DNA of 6,938 nt from Bacteroidota bacterium (GTDB lineage: Bacteria; Bacteroidota; Bacteroidia; Bacteroidales; JAAYUG01), in NCBI GenBank assembly GCA_021812865.1, contig JAKAMP010000148.1, positions 1 to 6,938 of the forward strand, given 5' to 3'. The translations under genes were made by a program, and so were the position numbers. Below are positions 1 to 6,322 of the stretch, piece after piece; within the stretch, counting starts at the first letter, position 1, and each line of letters starts with the position of its first letter. The notes under the pieces were generated by a model. It was not told the origin of the DNA and ran no database searches. It saw nothing but the letters and a program-made list of their open reading frames with translations.

Positions 1-1188
1 TTTAACCGTTGCAGCAAAGGCGATGTGGGTGTTCCCAATAACTTCGCCGGGGTAAGTGAGCCACAGTCGGGCGACGGCTATGTTGGCGCCATTCTCAGCG
101 GCTCGGAAGATGAATACAGGGAATATATTGAAGGAAAACTCTCAAAACCCCTTGAAAAAGGGAAAAAATACTGTGTTACCTTTTACGTAAAGCTTGCTTC
201 CTATTCGAAATTTGCTGTGGACCAGGTCAGTTTTTCATTTTTCGACACCCAGTTCCTGAATGAATTTAAAAATGCCATTGGCGGTACGCCCCAGATGAAT
301 AACCAGCCCGGGCTATTCCTTGATAATACTACGGAATGGAAACAGATTTGCCATATATATACAGCGAAAGGAGGTGAACAATGGTTTGTTATCGGGAACT
401 TCAAAAATTATGATAATACCAATTATGTGGTTACCGACAAATTCATGAAAAACAAGAGAGACAAGTCCTATGCCTACTATTTCTTTGATAACGTAGCCGT
501 CAAACCCATTGACAACTGCCTCGACTGCCCCTGTGTAAGCCATAACCTGGATGCCGTGTTCACAGATACCTCATATACAGGAGGATTGAATCCCTATACA
601 GGGAAAATTGAAAAGATAATCAATGATGGACGCATTTCCATCGCAGTCTCAGGTGGCACACCCCCCTATAATGTCAAGTGGACGAATGGTGCACAGGGCA
701 TGAACCAGAAAAATCTTGCTGCAGGAACCTATGGCTTCCTGGTAACTGATCAGTTCAATTGCCAGGTAATCCGTAAAGTTACCTATACAGAACCTAAAAT
801 ACCCGAAGATGAGTTTTATTCCAGCCTGAAGAATATCGAAGAAGGATCGAGCATTGTCCTGGAAAATATATTCTTCGAATTCAACAAAACCAACCTGTTG
901 CCCGCTTCTTTCCCCGAATTGAATAAGGTATCGGCCTTTATGATTGAAAACAATATTCATCAGATTGAAATATCAGGGCATACCGACAGCGACGGTTCTG
1001 ATGCTTATAACAAAACCCTTTCTCAAGGCAGGGCAAAGGCGGTTGTAGCTTACTTGGTTTCGAAAGGAGTGAATCCAGCCTGCCTCCTTGCGGTTGGGTA
1101 TGGAAAAACCAAACCCATCGATACCAATACCACCGATGCCGGAAAGGCGGTTAACCGCCGGGTGGAATTTAAACTGATTAAAAAATAG
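1..1188 (+). CDS. OmpA-family peptidoglycan-binding surface protein, 5' end outside window
   Basis: The reading frame is open from base 1, so the gene begins upstream; the GTG at 25 is internal, not a start. In-window residues 1-170 form a beta-rich region with the 'VPNNFAG...SGDGYVG' pattern I associate with Bacteroidota OmpA-like proteins, probably a jelly-roll or carbohydrate-binding-like fold. A Cys cluster follows (C173, C176, C178). Residues about 212-265 resemble a SprB repeat ('SGGTPPYNVKW', 'AAGTYGFLVTD'). Residues 289-394 are an OmpA C-terminal domain: 'FFEFNKTNLLP', 'GHTDSDGSDAYN', and a final 'NRRVEF'. D329 of GHTD and R344 of GRAKAV sit where OmpA proteins bind the diaminopimelate of peptidoglycan. 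The protein therefore probably anchors an outer-membrane or periplasmic complex to the cell wall. No membrane barrel is visible in this part. The next gene follows after 18 nt. OmpA-domain assignment is firm; the ligand of the N-terminal part is unknown. Confidence 0.9.
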   Translation, partial: FNRCSKGDVGVPNNFAGVSEPQSGDGYVGAILSGSEDEYREYIEGKLSKPLEKGKKYCVTFYVKLASYSKFAVDQVSFSFFDTQFLNEFKNAIGGTPQMNNQPGLFLDNTTEWKQICHIYTAKGGEQWFVIGNFKNYDNTNYVVTDKFMKNKRDKSYAYYFFDNVAVKPIDNCLDCPCVSHNLDAVFTDTSYTGGLNPYTGKIEKIINDGRISIAVSGGTPPYNVKWTNGAQGMNQKNLAAGTYGFLVTDQFNCQVIRKVTYTEPKIPEDEFYSSLKNIEEGSSIVLENIFFEFNKTNLLPASFPELNKVSAFMIENNIHQIEISGHTDSDGSDAYNKTLSQGRAKAVVAYLVSKGVNPACLLAVGYGKTKPIDTNTTDAGKAVNRRVEFKLIKK

Positions 1189-1206
1189 CCCAAAATCCCT
1201 TCTGAT

Positions 1207-3192
1207 ATGAAATGGAATCTGTTTTTTACATGTTTTCTGTTGCTCTTCAGCCTGCAAATTGCCGGCCAGAACGTTTCACGGGCATACAAAAACTATGAAG
1301 AAGGCGATTATGCAAGAGCCCTGGAGATTCTTAACAAGGCCTATTCGTCCGATAGCCTCGATCCTGCCGTCAATTTCGGACTGGCCATGGTATACTCCAA
1401 TCCAAAATTCGAAAACAAGGATTATTTCAGGGCATGGAAATACGTTCAGGTTGCCGATGTCAATTTCAAAGCTCTGACTGAAGATGAAAAGAAAAGCCTG
1501 GGTGAATTTCTTTTCAACCTGGAGGAACATAAATCGACCCATCCGTTAAGGCAGAAATTCGACCTGCACAGGAGTGATATCGAGAACAAACTGATCAAAT
1601 ATGTTCGGGAAGAAAATGACATGAACATGATCAATGAATTTATCAGGGATTTCCCGCACTCCATATTTTACGAAAATGTAATCCATATCCGGAATTATAT
1701 TCTATACAGCAAAGCAGCCAGCGAAAACACACTGGAAGGGTATAATCAGTTCATCCATGACTTTCCTGATGCAGCCCAGGTTCCGCAGGCAATCAGCAGG
1801 AGAAACCGGCTTGCCTTTGAACAGGCCAAGGCTTCAGAGAAAGTGGAAGTTATGAACCGTTTTATTTCGGATTATCCTGATGCTGAGCAGTTACTTGAAG
1901 CAGGAAAACTGAGAAATCAATGGGCGTTCGAAAAGGCAAAATCGATCAATACTATTGAAGGATATGATGAGTTTATCCGTTCGTATCCCGATGCTGTGCA
2001 GGTTTCAACTGCCCTGAAACTCCAGAAACAGCTTGTCTTCGAAAAAGCCAAACAAATCAATACCTTCGAGGCTTACGCTGATTTCCTCCGAAAATATCCT
2101 GAAGCCGAGCAGTATGTGGACGTTTTTAACCTAATGGCTTCTGCCCTTGGCGACAAGATTCTCAAAGAAGTAAAATATCCTGTTCAGAACATTGCTTGGA
2201 TCAAAGCATTCGATAATTATGGAAAAGACGACCATGCAGCATCCCTTCTTTCCTGTCCTGATGGTTCAGTGGTCCTGATCGGCGCAACGATTGATGATTC
2301 GCTCCATTCTGAACAAGGATGGTTTGTGAAGTTTGATCCATCGATGAAAATGGTATGGACAAAGAATTATGGCAAACTGTTGGGGGTATCCCTGTCAGCT
2401 GCTGTATTGTCAACCTCAGGGAATATTCTGGCCGGTGGATATGACCTCAAAAATCCGGTGTTCAAAGATTCCGGCTCCTGGTATATCAAACTCAATCCCC
2501 AGGGGTTCAAATATTATGACAGGGAAGTCAACGGAACCAATATACGAACCATGGCTTGTACCAACGGTGATGCGTATGTTTTCGGCGGAACGGAAAGGGA
2601 TACTTCAGGCCAGTCCCATTACTGGATTCAAGTATTGAAAGATTCAGGGAAAAGACTATGGGACCGCACATACTCTGGAAAGGGTGAGATATCATGCGTA
2701 AAAACCGACGGTAATGGCAAAATTTATTTTGCTGCTGGTCGATGGGCCGCTAAAACCGATAACAACGGGTATATACAATGGGAATACATTCCTCAACAGC
2801 AGGATAGTTTGCTTGCAATGGATATTGCCAAAACAGGCGATGTTGTTCTCGCAGGTACAGACGGAACAAAACAGCTCGTCGTTACCCGGCTCAATTCCTT
2901 GGGAAAACCAGCAGGCAGGTATGTTTTCCCTTCCATAGCCAATCTTGCCCAGGTTGCGGGCATCCGGTTATCGGCATCCGGCGAAATGTTCGTCATTGGC
3001 AATTCTCCCGATTACGCGGTTTGTGCCCGGATATCGAACAAAGGTCAGCTGTTGAATGAGTACCGGTTCGTTTCGCCATACCATAACGAGCTCAAAGATT
3101 TTATCTTCGATTCCGATGGTAAGCCTGTGCTGCTTATCCAAAACCAACGACCGGCAACAGGAGAAGATATCATCATGCTCAAACTGAAATAA
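1207..3192 (+). CDS. Exported helical-repeat plus beta-propeller protein, function unknown
   Basis: This 661-residue protein starts with a signal peptide (MKWNLFFTCFLLLFSLQIAGQ), probably cut near residue 21; no Cys follows the cut, so it is not an obvious lipoprotein. Residues about 24-70 look like a TPR ('YKNYEEGDYARALEILNKAY'). Residues 134-318 are five tandem 37-residue helical repeats, each with a central F-I/L-x-x-Y/F-P motif. Residues about 330-661 look like a seven-bladed beta-propeller: seven '(D/N/S/T)G' turns followed by a hydrophobic strand start at residues 352, 404, 453, 503, 543, 591 and 637, with 'WFVKFDP...VWTKNYG'-type strands between. No catalytic motif and no type IX secretion C-terminal domain is apparent. 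The layout suggests a periplasmic or surface scaffold for protein interactions, probably co-transcribed with the OmpA-family gene 18 nt upstream. The role is inferred; I do not recognise a named family. The ATG at 1207 is chosen because it places the signal peptide at the N-terminus. Confidence 0.88.
   Translation: MKWNLFFTCFLLLFSLQIAGQNVSRAYKNYEEGDYARALEILNKAYSSDSLDPAVNFGLAMVYSNPKFENKDYFRAWKYVQVADVNFKALTEDEKKSLGEFLFNLEEHKSTHPLRQKFDLHRSDIENKLIKYVREENDMNMINEFIRDFPHSIFYENVIHIRNYILYSKAASENTLEGYNQFIHDFPDAAQVPQAISRRNRLAFEQAKASEKVEVMNRFISDYPDAEQLLEAGKLRNQWAFEKAKSINTIEGYDEFIRSYPDAVQVSTALKLQKQLVFEKAKQINTFEAYADFLRKYPEAEQYVDVFNLMASALGDKILKEVKYPVQNIAWIKAFDNYGKDDHAASLLSCPDGSVVLIGATIDDSLHSEQGWFVKFDPSMKMVWTKNYGKLLGVSLSAAVLSTSGNILAGGYDLKNPVFKDSGSWYIKLNPQGFKYYDREVNGTNIRTMACTNGDAYVFGGTERDTSGQSHYWIQVLKDSGKRLWDRTYSGKGEISCVKTDGNGKIYFAAGRWAAKTDNNGYIQWEYIPQQQDSLLAMDIAKTGDVVLAGTDGTKQLVVTRLNSLGKPAGRYVFPSIANLAQVAGIRLSASGEMFVIGNSPDYAVCARISNKGQLLNEYRFVSPYHNELKDFIFDSDGKPVLLIQNQRPATGEDIIMLKLK
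1606..2160 (+). repeat. Five tandem 111-nt (37-residue) coding repeats
   Basis: The motif prolines lie at residues 150, 187, 224, 261 and 298 of the exported protein, exactly 37 residues apart with no insertions. The approximate pattern is K-A-x-x-x-N-T-x-E-x-Y-x-x-F-I-x-x-Y-P-D-A-x-Q, then A-x-x-L-R-x-Q-x-x-F-E. The first unit is the most diverged and the last loses the pattern at its end. Nucleotide identity between units is modest: the shared FEKAK stretch is written gaaaaggcaaaa in one unit and gaaaaagccaaa in the next. The duplication is therefore old and held by protein structure. The shape fits a TPR- or Sel1-like alpha-solenoid. Confidence 0.85.
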
Positions 3193-3280
3193 ATTCGACT
3201 GATGATGCATAACCTTCTGTTCCTGAAGAAAGCAGAAATCAATATGAAACCATTCATTTTTATTGTTATAAATCTTTTTA
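3193..3280. other. 88-nt intergenic region with a short hairpin, no clear terminator or promoter
   Basis: A 7-bp stem (3215-3221 with 3231-3237, including one G-T pair, 9-nt loop) lies here, but no T-tract follows, so it is not a convincing intrinsic terminator. The 40 nt before the ABC gene are very AT-rich (tttttattgttataaatc), but no good TAnnTTTG match with a partner -33 element is visible. Whether the ABC genes have their own promoter or are read through from upstream cannot be settled. Confidence 0.35.
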
Positions 3281-4222
3281 ATGGATATTGATTCATCGGC
3301 ACCAGCCATTGCGCTACATTCTGTAATCAAAAAGTTCAAAGAGGTCACTGCAGTGAATGACCTTTCTTTCACTATAGGTCAGGGAGAATTTGTAGCCCTG
3401 CTGGGTCCAAACGGGGCAGGGAAGACCACACTGGTAGAAATGATCGAAGGCCTTCAATTCCCTACTTCCGGTGAAATCTTTGTTTTTGGTAAAAACTGGA
3501 AAGGACACCAGCATTTTCTACACCGGCAACTGGGTATCTCACTCCAGGAAACCCGGTTCATTGACAAGCTTACAGTTTATGAAACCTTGAACCTGTTTGC
3601 CAGTTTTTATAATCTTCCGGTTGAACGCATCAACCAGGTTATGAGTATGGTTGGACTGGATGAAAAAAGGAAAACCTATACCGTTAACCTTTCTGGAGGT
3701 CAGAGGCAAAGACTGGCTCTTGGTGTAGGCCTTCTCAATAATCCCCGGCTACTTCTTCTGGATGAACCAACCACCGGGCTGGATCCTACCTCCCGGCGGG
3801 AAATCTGGAATATTCTCATGGATCTTAAAAAGAACGAAAGAACAACGCTGATCCTTACTACGCATTATATGGAAGAAGCTTCCTTCCTATGCGAAAGAAT
3901 CATTATAATGGATCATGGCAAAGTCATTGCAAAAGGAACACTGGATGAGCTCCTGGCTCATCACAATAAGGGAGAAATCATTGAATTCATTGCTGGCTGC
4001 ACGGTCAACACTGATCAGCTCGCCGCCATTCCTGGAGTAAGAAGCATTCATAGGGCCAGTGGGGATAAACTGCGCCTCATTGTTGACAATATCATCACCG
4101 TACTGCCTCTCGTCATGCAGGAAATGGATAAGCAGATGTGTGGTTTCATGTCTCTCGAATGCCGGAAATTTACACTTGACGACCTGTTTGTCTCCCTTAC
4201 AGGCAGAACACTTAACGATTGA
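3281..4222 (+). CDS. ABC transporter ATP-binding protein, ABC-2 exporter type
   Basis: This 313-residue cytoplasmic ATPase powers the permease encoded just downstream. All nucleotide-binding motifs are intact: Walker A GPNGAGKT at 42-49, Q-loop glutamine Q89, signature LSGGQ at 137-141, Walker B LLLLDE ending at E162, D-loop 'TTGLD' and switch histidine H195 in 'TTHYMEEA'. Residues about 225-313 form the C-terminal extension common in DrrA/NodI/CcmA-like ATPases of ABC-2 exporters, ending in a 'TLDDLFVSLTGR' segment typical of the group. The length is normal for the family. The substrate cannot be deduced; drugs, lipids or polysaccharides are all possible for this class. The ATG at 3281 gives the expected N-terminus and no Shine-Dalgarno sequence precedes it. 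The stop lies 5 nt before the preferred permease start, so the two are very probably co-translated. Confidence 0.93.
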   Translation: MDIDSSAPAIALHSVIKKFKEVTAVNDLSFTIGQGEFVALLGPNGAGKTTLVEMIEGLQFPTSGEIFVFGKNWKGHQHFLHRQLGISLQETRFIDKLTVYETLNLFASFYNLPVERINQVMSMVGLDEKRKTYTVNLSGGQRQRLALGVGLLNNPRLLLLDEPTTGLDPTSRREIWNILMDLKKNERTTLILTTHYMEEASFLCERIIIMDHGKVIAKGTLDELLAHHNKGEIIEFIAGCTVNTDQLAAIPGVRSIHRASGDKLRLIVDNIITVLPLVMQEMDKQMCGFMSLECRKFTLDDLFVSLTGRTLND

Positions 4223-4227
4223 AATCC

Positions 4228-5328
4228 ATGAGCAGATCTCTTATACAACTTAGCCTTATTCATTTCAGAGAATTTGTCAGGGAACCGGGTATCCTCTTCT
4301 GGTCTATATTTTTTCCCATGCTGATGGCCTGGGTTCTTGGCATTGCCTTTTCAAGCAAACCGGAAACCCTCGAATCATTTGCTGTAGTGAAAAATTCTGA
4401 AGGACCATATTTCGGGCTTAAAACGCTCATCGATAGTTCTAAACTGAAAATAAACAGGGCACATCAGGTCGAGTACGTAAAAGTATTTGAGGACAGTAAG
4501 CTGGGCAGGACCACATTCCGTTTTACCTATACTTCATGGGATTCCGCACTCATTATGCTGAAGCGCGGGCAAATCCAGCTTATCCTAAAGGAAAGCCCTT
4601 CACGGCTGGAGTATCATTTTGATCCACGGAGTTCTGAAGCCAAGCTGGGCTATATTTATCTTTCCTCTTTAATGAAGAATGGCAAATTGCATGAAGCAGG
4701 GGAGGACATAATGCCGCTTACCCGTATTGGGACTCGGTATATTGATTTTCTGGTTCCGGGATTGATTGCCCTGGGTATGATGAACTCCATATTCTGGGGA
4801 ATGTGTTATGGACTGGTGGAAATGCGGATGAAGAAACTTCTAAGGAGAATGGTGGCCACTCCGATGAAAAAATCAGAGTTCCTCCTTTCTCATTTTATCG
4901 CGAGGCTTTCATTGAGCCTTTTGGAAGGACTCATCCTTCTCACCTTTTCGTGGTTCTATTTTCACATTACCATCCAGGGCAGCATCGCTGCCTTGCTGCT
5001 TGTTTTCTTTGCCGGAGATTTTGCTTTTGCCGGTATTTCCATACTCGTTTCATCCAGGGTCAGTAATACAAGGGTAGCCACTGCAATTGTCAATGCTATG
5101 ACCATGCCAATGATGGTGCTCTCGGGCGTTTTCTTCAGCTATCATAACTTTCCTGACTTCGTCATCCCGTTTATTAAGGTTCTCCCTTTAACCCTGCTGG
5201 CCGACAGCCTGCGAAGCATCTTCATCGAAGGAGCAGGATTCCATGAAGTGATGGGAGCTTTGATTATTCTTCCTTTGTTGGGAACCATTACTTTTACCCT
5301 GGGACTCAAATGGTATAAATGGTACTGA
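4228..5328 (+). CDS. ABC-2 type transporter permease
   Basis: This integral inner-membrane protein (366 residues from the ATG at 4228) is the channel partner of the preceding ATPase. It shows the ABC2_membrane_3-like layout: an amphipathic N-terminus, TM1 at about 21-42, a large extracytoplasmic domain at about 43-170, then TM2 (171-195), TM3 (217-245), TM4 (250-275), TM5 (283-305) and TM6 (339-362). The segment 'KKLLRRMVATPMKKSEFLLS' (202-221) between TM2 and TM3 is the usual cytoplasmic coupling helix that contacts the ATPase. The frame also allows a TTG start at 4219 that overlaps the ATPase stop by 4 nt and adds three residues; I prefer ATG as the commoner start, and neither has a Shine-Dalgarno sequence. 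One such subunit per operon suggests that it works as a homodimer. The substrate is unknown. Confidence 0.92.
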   Translation: MSRSLIQLSLIHFREFVREPGILFWSIFFPMLMAWVLGIAFSSKPETLESFAVVKNSEGPYFGLKTLIDSSKLKINRAHQVEYVKVFEDSKLGRTTFRFTYTSWDSALIMLKRGQIQLILKESPSRLEYHFDPRSSEAKLGYIYLSSLMKNGKLHEAGEDIMPLTRIGTRYIDFLVPGLIALGMMNSIFWGMCYGLVEMRMKKLLRRMVATPMKKSEFLLSHFIARLSLSLLEGLILLTFSWFYFHITIQGSIAALLLVFFAGDFAFAGISILVSSRVSNTRVATAIVNAMTMPMMVLSGVFFSYHNFPDFVIPFIKVLPLTLLADSLRSIFIEGAGFHEVMGALIILPLLGTITFTLGLKWYKWY

Positions 5329-5336
5329 AATGATCG

Positions 5337-5366
5337 CCGGAATCAACTTTGTTTCCCGGTTTTGTT
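5337..5366 (+). terminator. Weak candidate terminator after the ABC exporter genes
   Basis: CCGGAA at 5337-5342 can pair with TT-CCGG at 5353-5359 if one C is bulged, closing a loop of about 10 nt, and TTTTGTTAATATTT follows. The site is 9 nt after the permease stop, which suits the end of that operon. The stem is only 6 bp with a bulge, so the call is tentative. Confidence 0.3.
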
Positions 5367-5377
5367 AATATTTACTT

Positions 5378-5391
5378 CATCAGGCATCAGG
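5378..5391. repeat. Two abutting copies of CATCAGG
   Basis: An exact 7-bp direct repeat sits about 60 nt upstream of the promoter -7 element of the phosphatase gene. It could be a pair of regulator half-sites or chance; no larger array surrounds it. Confidence 0.3.
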
Positions 5392-5410
5392 AATATCCTA
5401 TCTTTCCATC

Positions 5411-5450
5411 AAAGATTCGTATCCCGTCGTTCGGAGTCTTTGTTTTATTT
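5411..5450 (+). terminator. Hairpin with T-rich tail overlapping the phosphatase promoter
   Basis: AAAGATTC (5411-5418) pairs with GAGTCTTT (5434-5441) over 8 positions with one G-T wobble and a 15-nt loop, followed by the T-rich tgttttattt. It could be a rho-independent terminator that stops read-through from the ABC operon. The stem is AT-rich, and its right arm lies within the spacer of the promoter proposed next to it, so it could equally be a regulator site. Confidence 0.35.
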
Positions 5451-5459
5451 GTAAATTTG
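5430..5459 (+). promoter_or_regulatory. Bacteroidota-type promoter for the phosphatase gene
   Basis: TAAATTTG at 5452-5459 fits the phylum -7 consensus TAnnTTTG exactly. TTCG at 5430-5433 differs by one base from the -33 consensus TTTG, with an 18-nt spacer, slightly below the usual 19-21. A start about 6 nt downstream would leave a leader of roughly 50 nt before the ATG at 5518. It would drive the phosphatase and, through it, the ATPase gene. Confidence 0.6.
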
Positions 5460-5517
5460 CCCTATTCATTCCAGTAAAAAAGAATCTGGCCCCGTTGAAA
5501 GCCACATCCTGTTCCCT

Positions 5518-6321
5518 ATGCTGCTTGATGAAGTAGAAAAACAACGCAAGGAATTAACCGATAGCATAAAGTATGCAAGTTATATCCAATCTGCCTTGCT
5601 TCCTGCTCCGGAACTTTTTCAACGGTTACTGAAACAACATTTTATTTTCTTTCGTCCCCGAGATCTGGTCAGTGGCGATTTCTACTGGATTGGAAAACAC
5701 AAAAGCCAGATCATTATTGCGGCAGCCGATTGCACCGGTCATGGCGTTCCCGGAGCTTTTATGAGCATTCTGGGAATCTCTTTTCTCAATGAAATTCTTG
5801 GAAGGGCTGTTTTTACCAATGCAGCAGGAATTCTGAACCAGCTCCGCGAAAGGGTGATGAAAGCTTTGCATCAGACGGGCGAAAAGGATGAGCAGAAAGA
5901 CGGAATGGATATTTCTTTATGCATTATCGATTTTGAAAAGGCGGTTCTCGAATTTGCAGGTGCGAATAACCCCGTTTATATCGTCAGGAATCACTCCCTG
6001 ATTGAAATCAGGGGCGACCGTATGCCCATTGGGATCAATATCGTTCAGGAAAAATCATTCACAAACCATACCCTGCAGCTTGAAAACAACGATATGGTGT
6101 ATCTCATCACCGATGGATTCCCGGATCAGTTCGGCGGCAAGGAAGAAAAAAAATTCAAATACAAGCCTTTTAAACAACTTCTGGCAGGGATTAGTCATAG
6201 ACCTCCGGATGAGCAGAAAATGTTGCTGGAAAAGGAACTAAAGCAGTGGATGAAAAACCTGAAACAGGTTGATGATATACTGATAATCGGATTTAAGTAT
6301 ATTAGCCCAAATTCTGCATAA
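5518..6321 (+). CDS. Stand-alone SpoIIE/PP2C-type protein serine phosphatase
   Basis: This 267-residue protein is a PPM-family phosphatase that removes phosphate from serine or threonine, in known cases often from anti-sigma-factor antagonists. The metal-binding aspartates are all in place: D54 in 'VSGDFYW', D71 in 'ADCTGHGVPGAF', D131 in 'GMDIS', D199 in 'LITDGF' and D252/D253 in 'VDDILIIGF'. The N-terminus is a short helix ('VEKQRKELTDSIKYASYIQSALLP') that in Bacteroidota relatives normally links a sensor (TPR, PAS, GAF, 7TM or 7TMR) to the phosphatase domain. Here no sensor precedes it. The frame is open upstream only to a TAA at 5452-5454, and those codons do not look like a domain. The ATG at 5518 is the first normal start in frame. 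It has no transmembrane segment and is probably cytoplasmic. A P-loop ATPase gene starts 1 nt after its stop, so the two are probably translated together. The target protein is unknown, and no anti-sigma partner is nearby. Confidence 0.92.
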   Translation: MLLDEVEKQRKELTDSIKYASYIQSALLPAPELFQRLLKQHFIFFRPRDLVSGDFYWIGKHKSQIIIAAADCTGHGVPGAFMSILGISFLNEILGRAVFTNAAGILNQLRERVMKALHQTGEKDEQKDGMDISLCIIDFEKAVLEFAGANNPVYIVRNHSLIEIRGDRMPIGINIVQEKSFTNHTLQLENNDMVYLITDGFPDQFGGKEEKKFKYKPFKQLLAGISHRPPDEQKMLLEKELKQWMKNLKQVDDILIIGFKYISPNSA

Positions 6322-6322
6322 G

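Noticed and set aside
25..27. GTG as the start codon of the OmpA-family gene
   Set aside because: The frame is open to base 1, and the residues before it (FNRCSKGD) continue the same conserved region, so the true start is upstream.
1207..1269. Lipoprotein signal in the exported propeller protein because of the Cys at residue 9
   Set aside because: The Cys lies within the hydrophobic core, only eight residues from the start, and no Cys follows the likely cleavage site near residue 21.
201..1289. Several minus-strand and alternate-frame ORFs across the OmpA-family gene
   Set aside because: They lie inside a well supported gene, have no recognisable domains, and look like shadows of its codon pattern.
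3244..3291. Short ORF of 15 codons (MKPFIFIVINLFNGY)
   Set aside because: It is very short, overlaps the start of the ABC ATPase gene in another frame, and its hydrophobic character follows from the AT-rich leader.
3281..5328. ABC exporter as part of a defence or new system with the phosphatase and ATPase
   Set aside because: Two terminator-like hairpins and a separate promoter lie between them, and the exporter genes look like ordinary members of a very common family.
5455..5517. Extension of the phosphatase upstream of the ATG at 5518
   Set aside because: The frame is open for 21 codons but holds no ATG, GTG or TTG, lies inside the proposed promoter and leader, and does not resemble a domain.
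5626..5871. Minus-strand ORF of 81 codons within the phosphatase gene
   Set aside because: It is antisense to conserved phosphatase motifs and shows no independent coding features.
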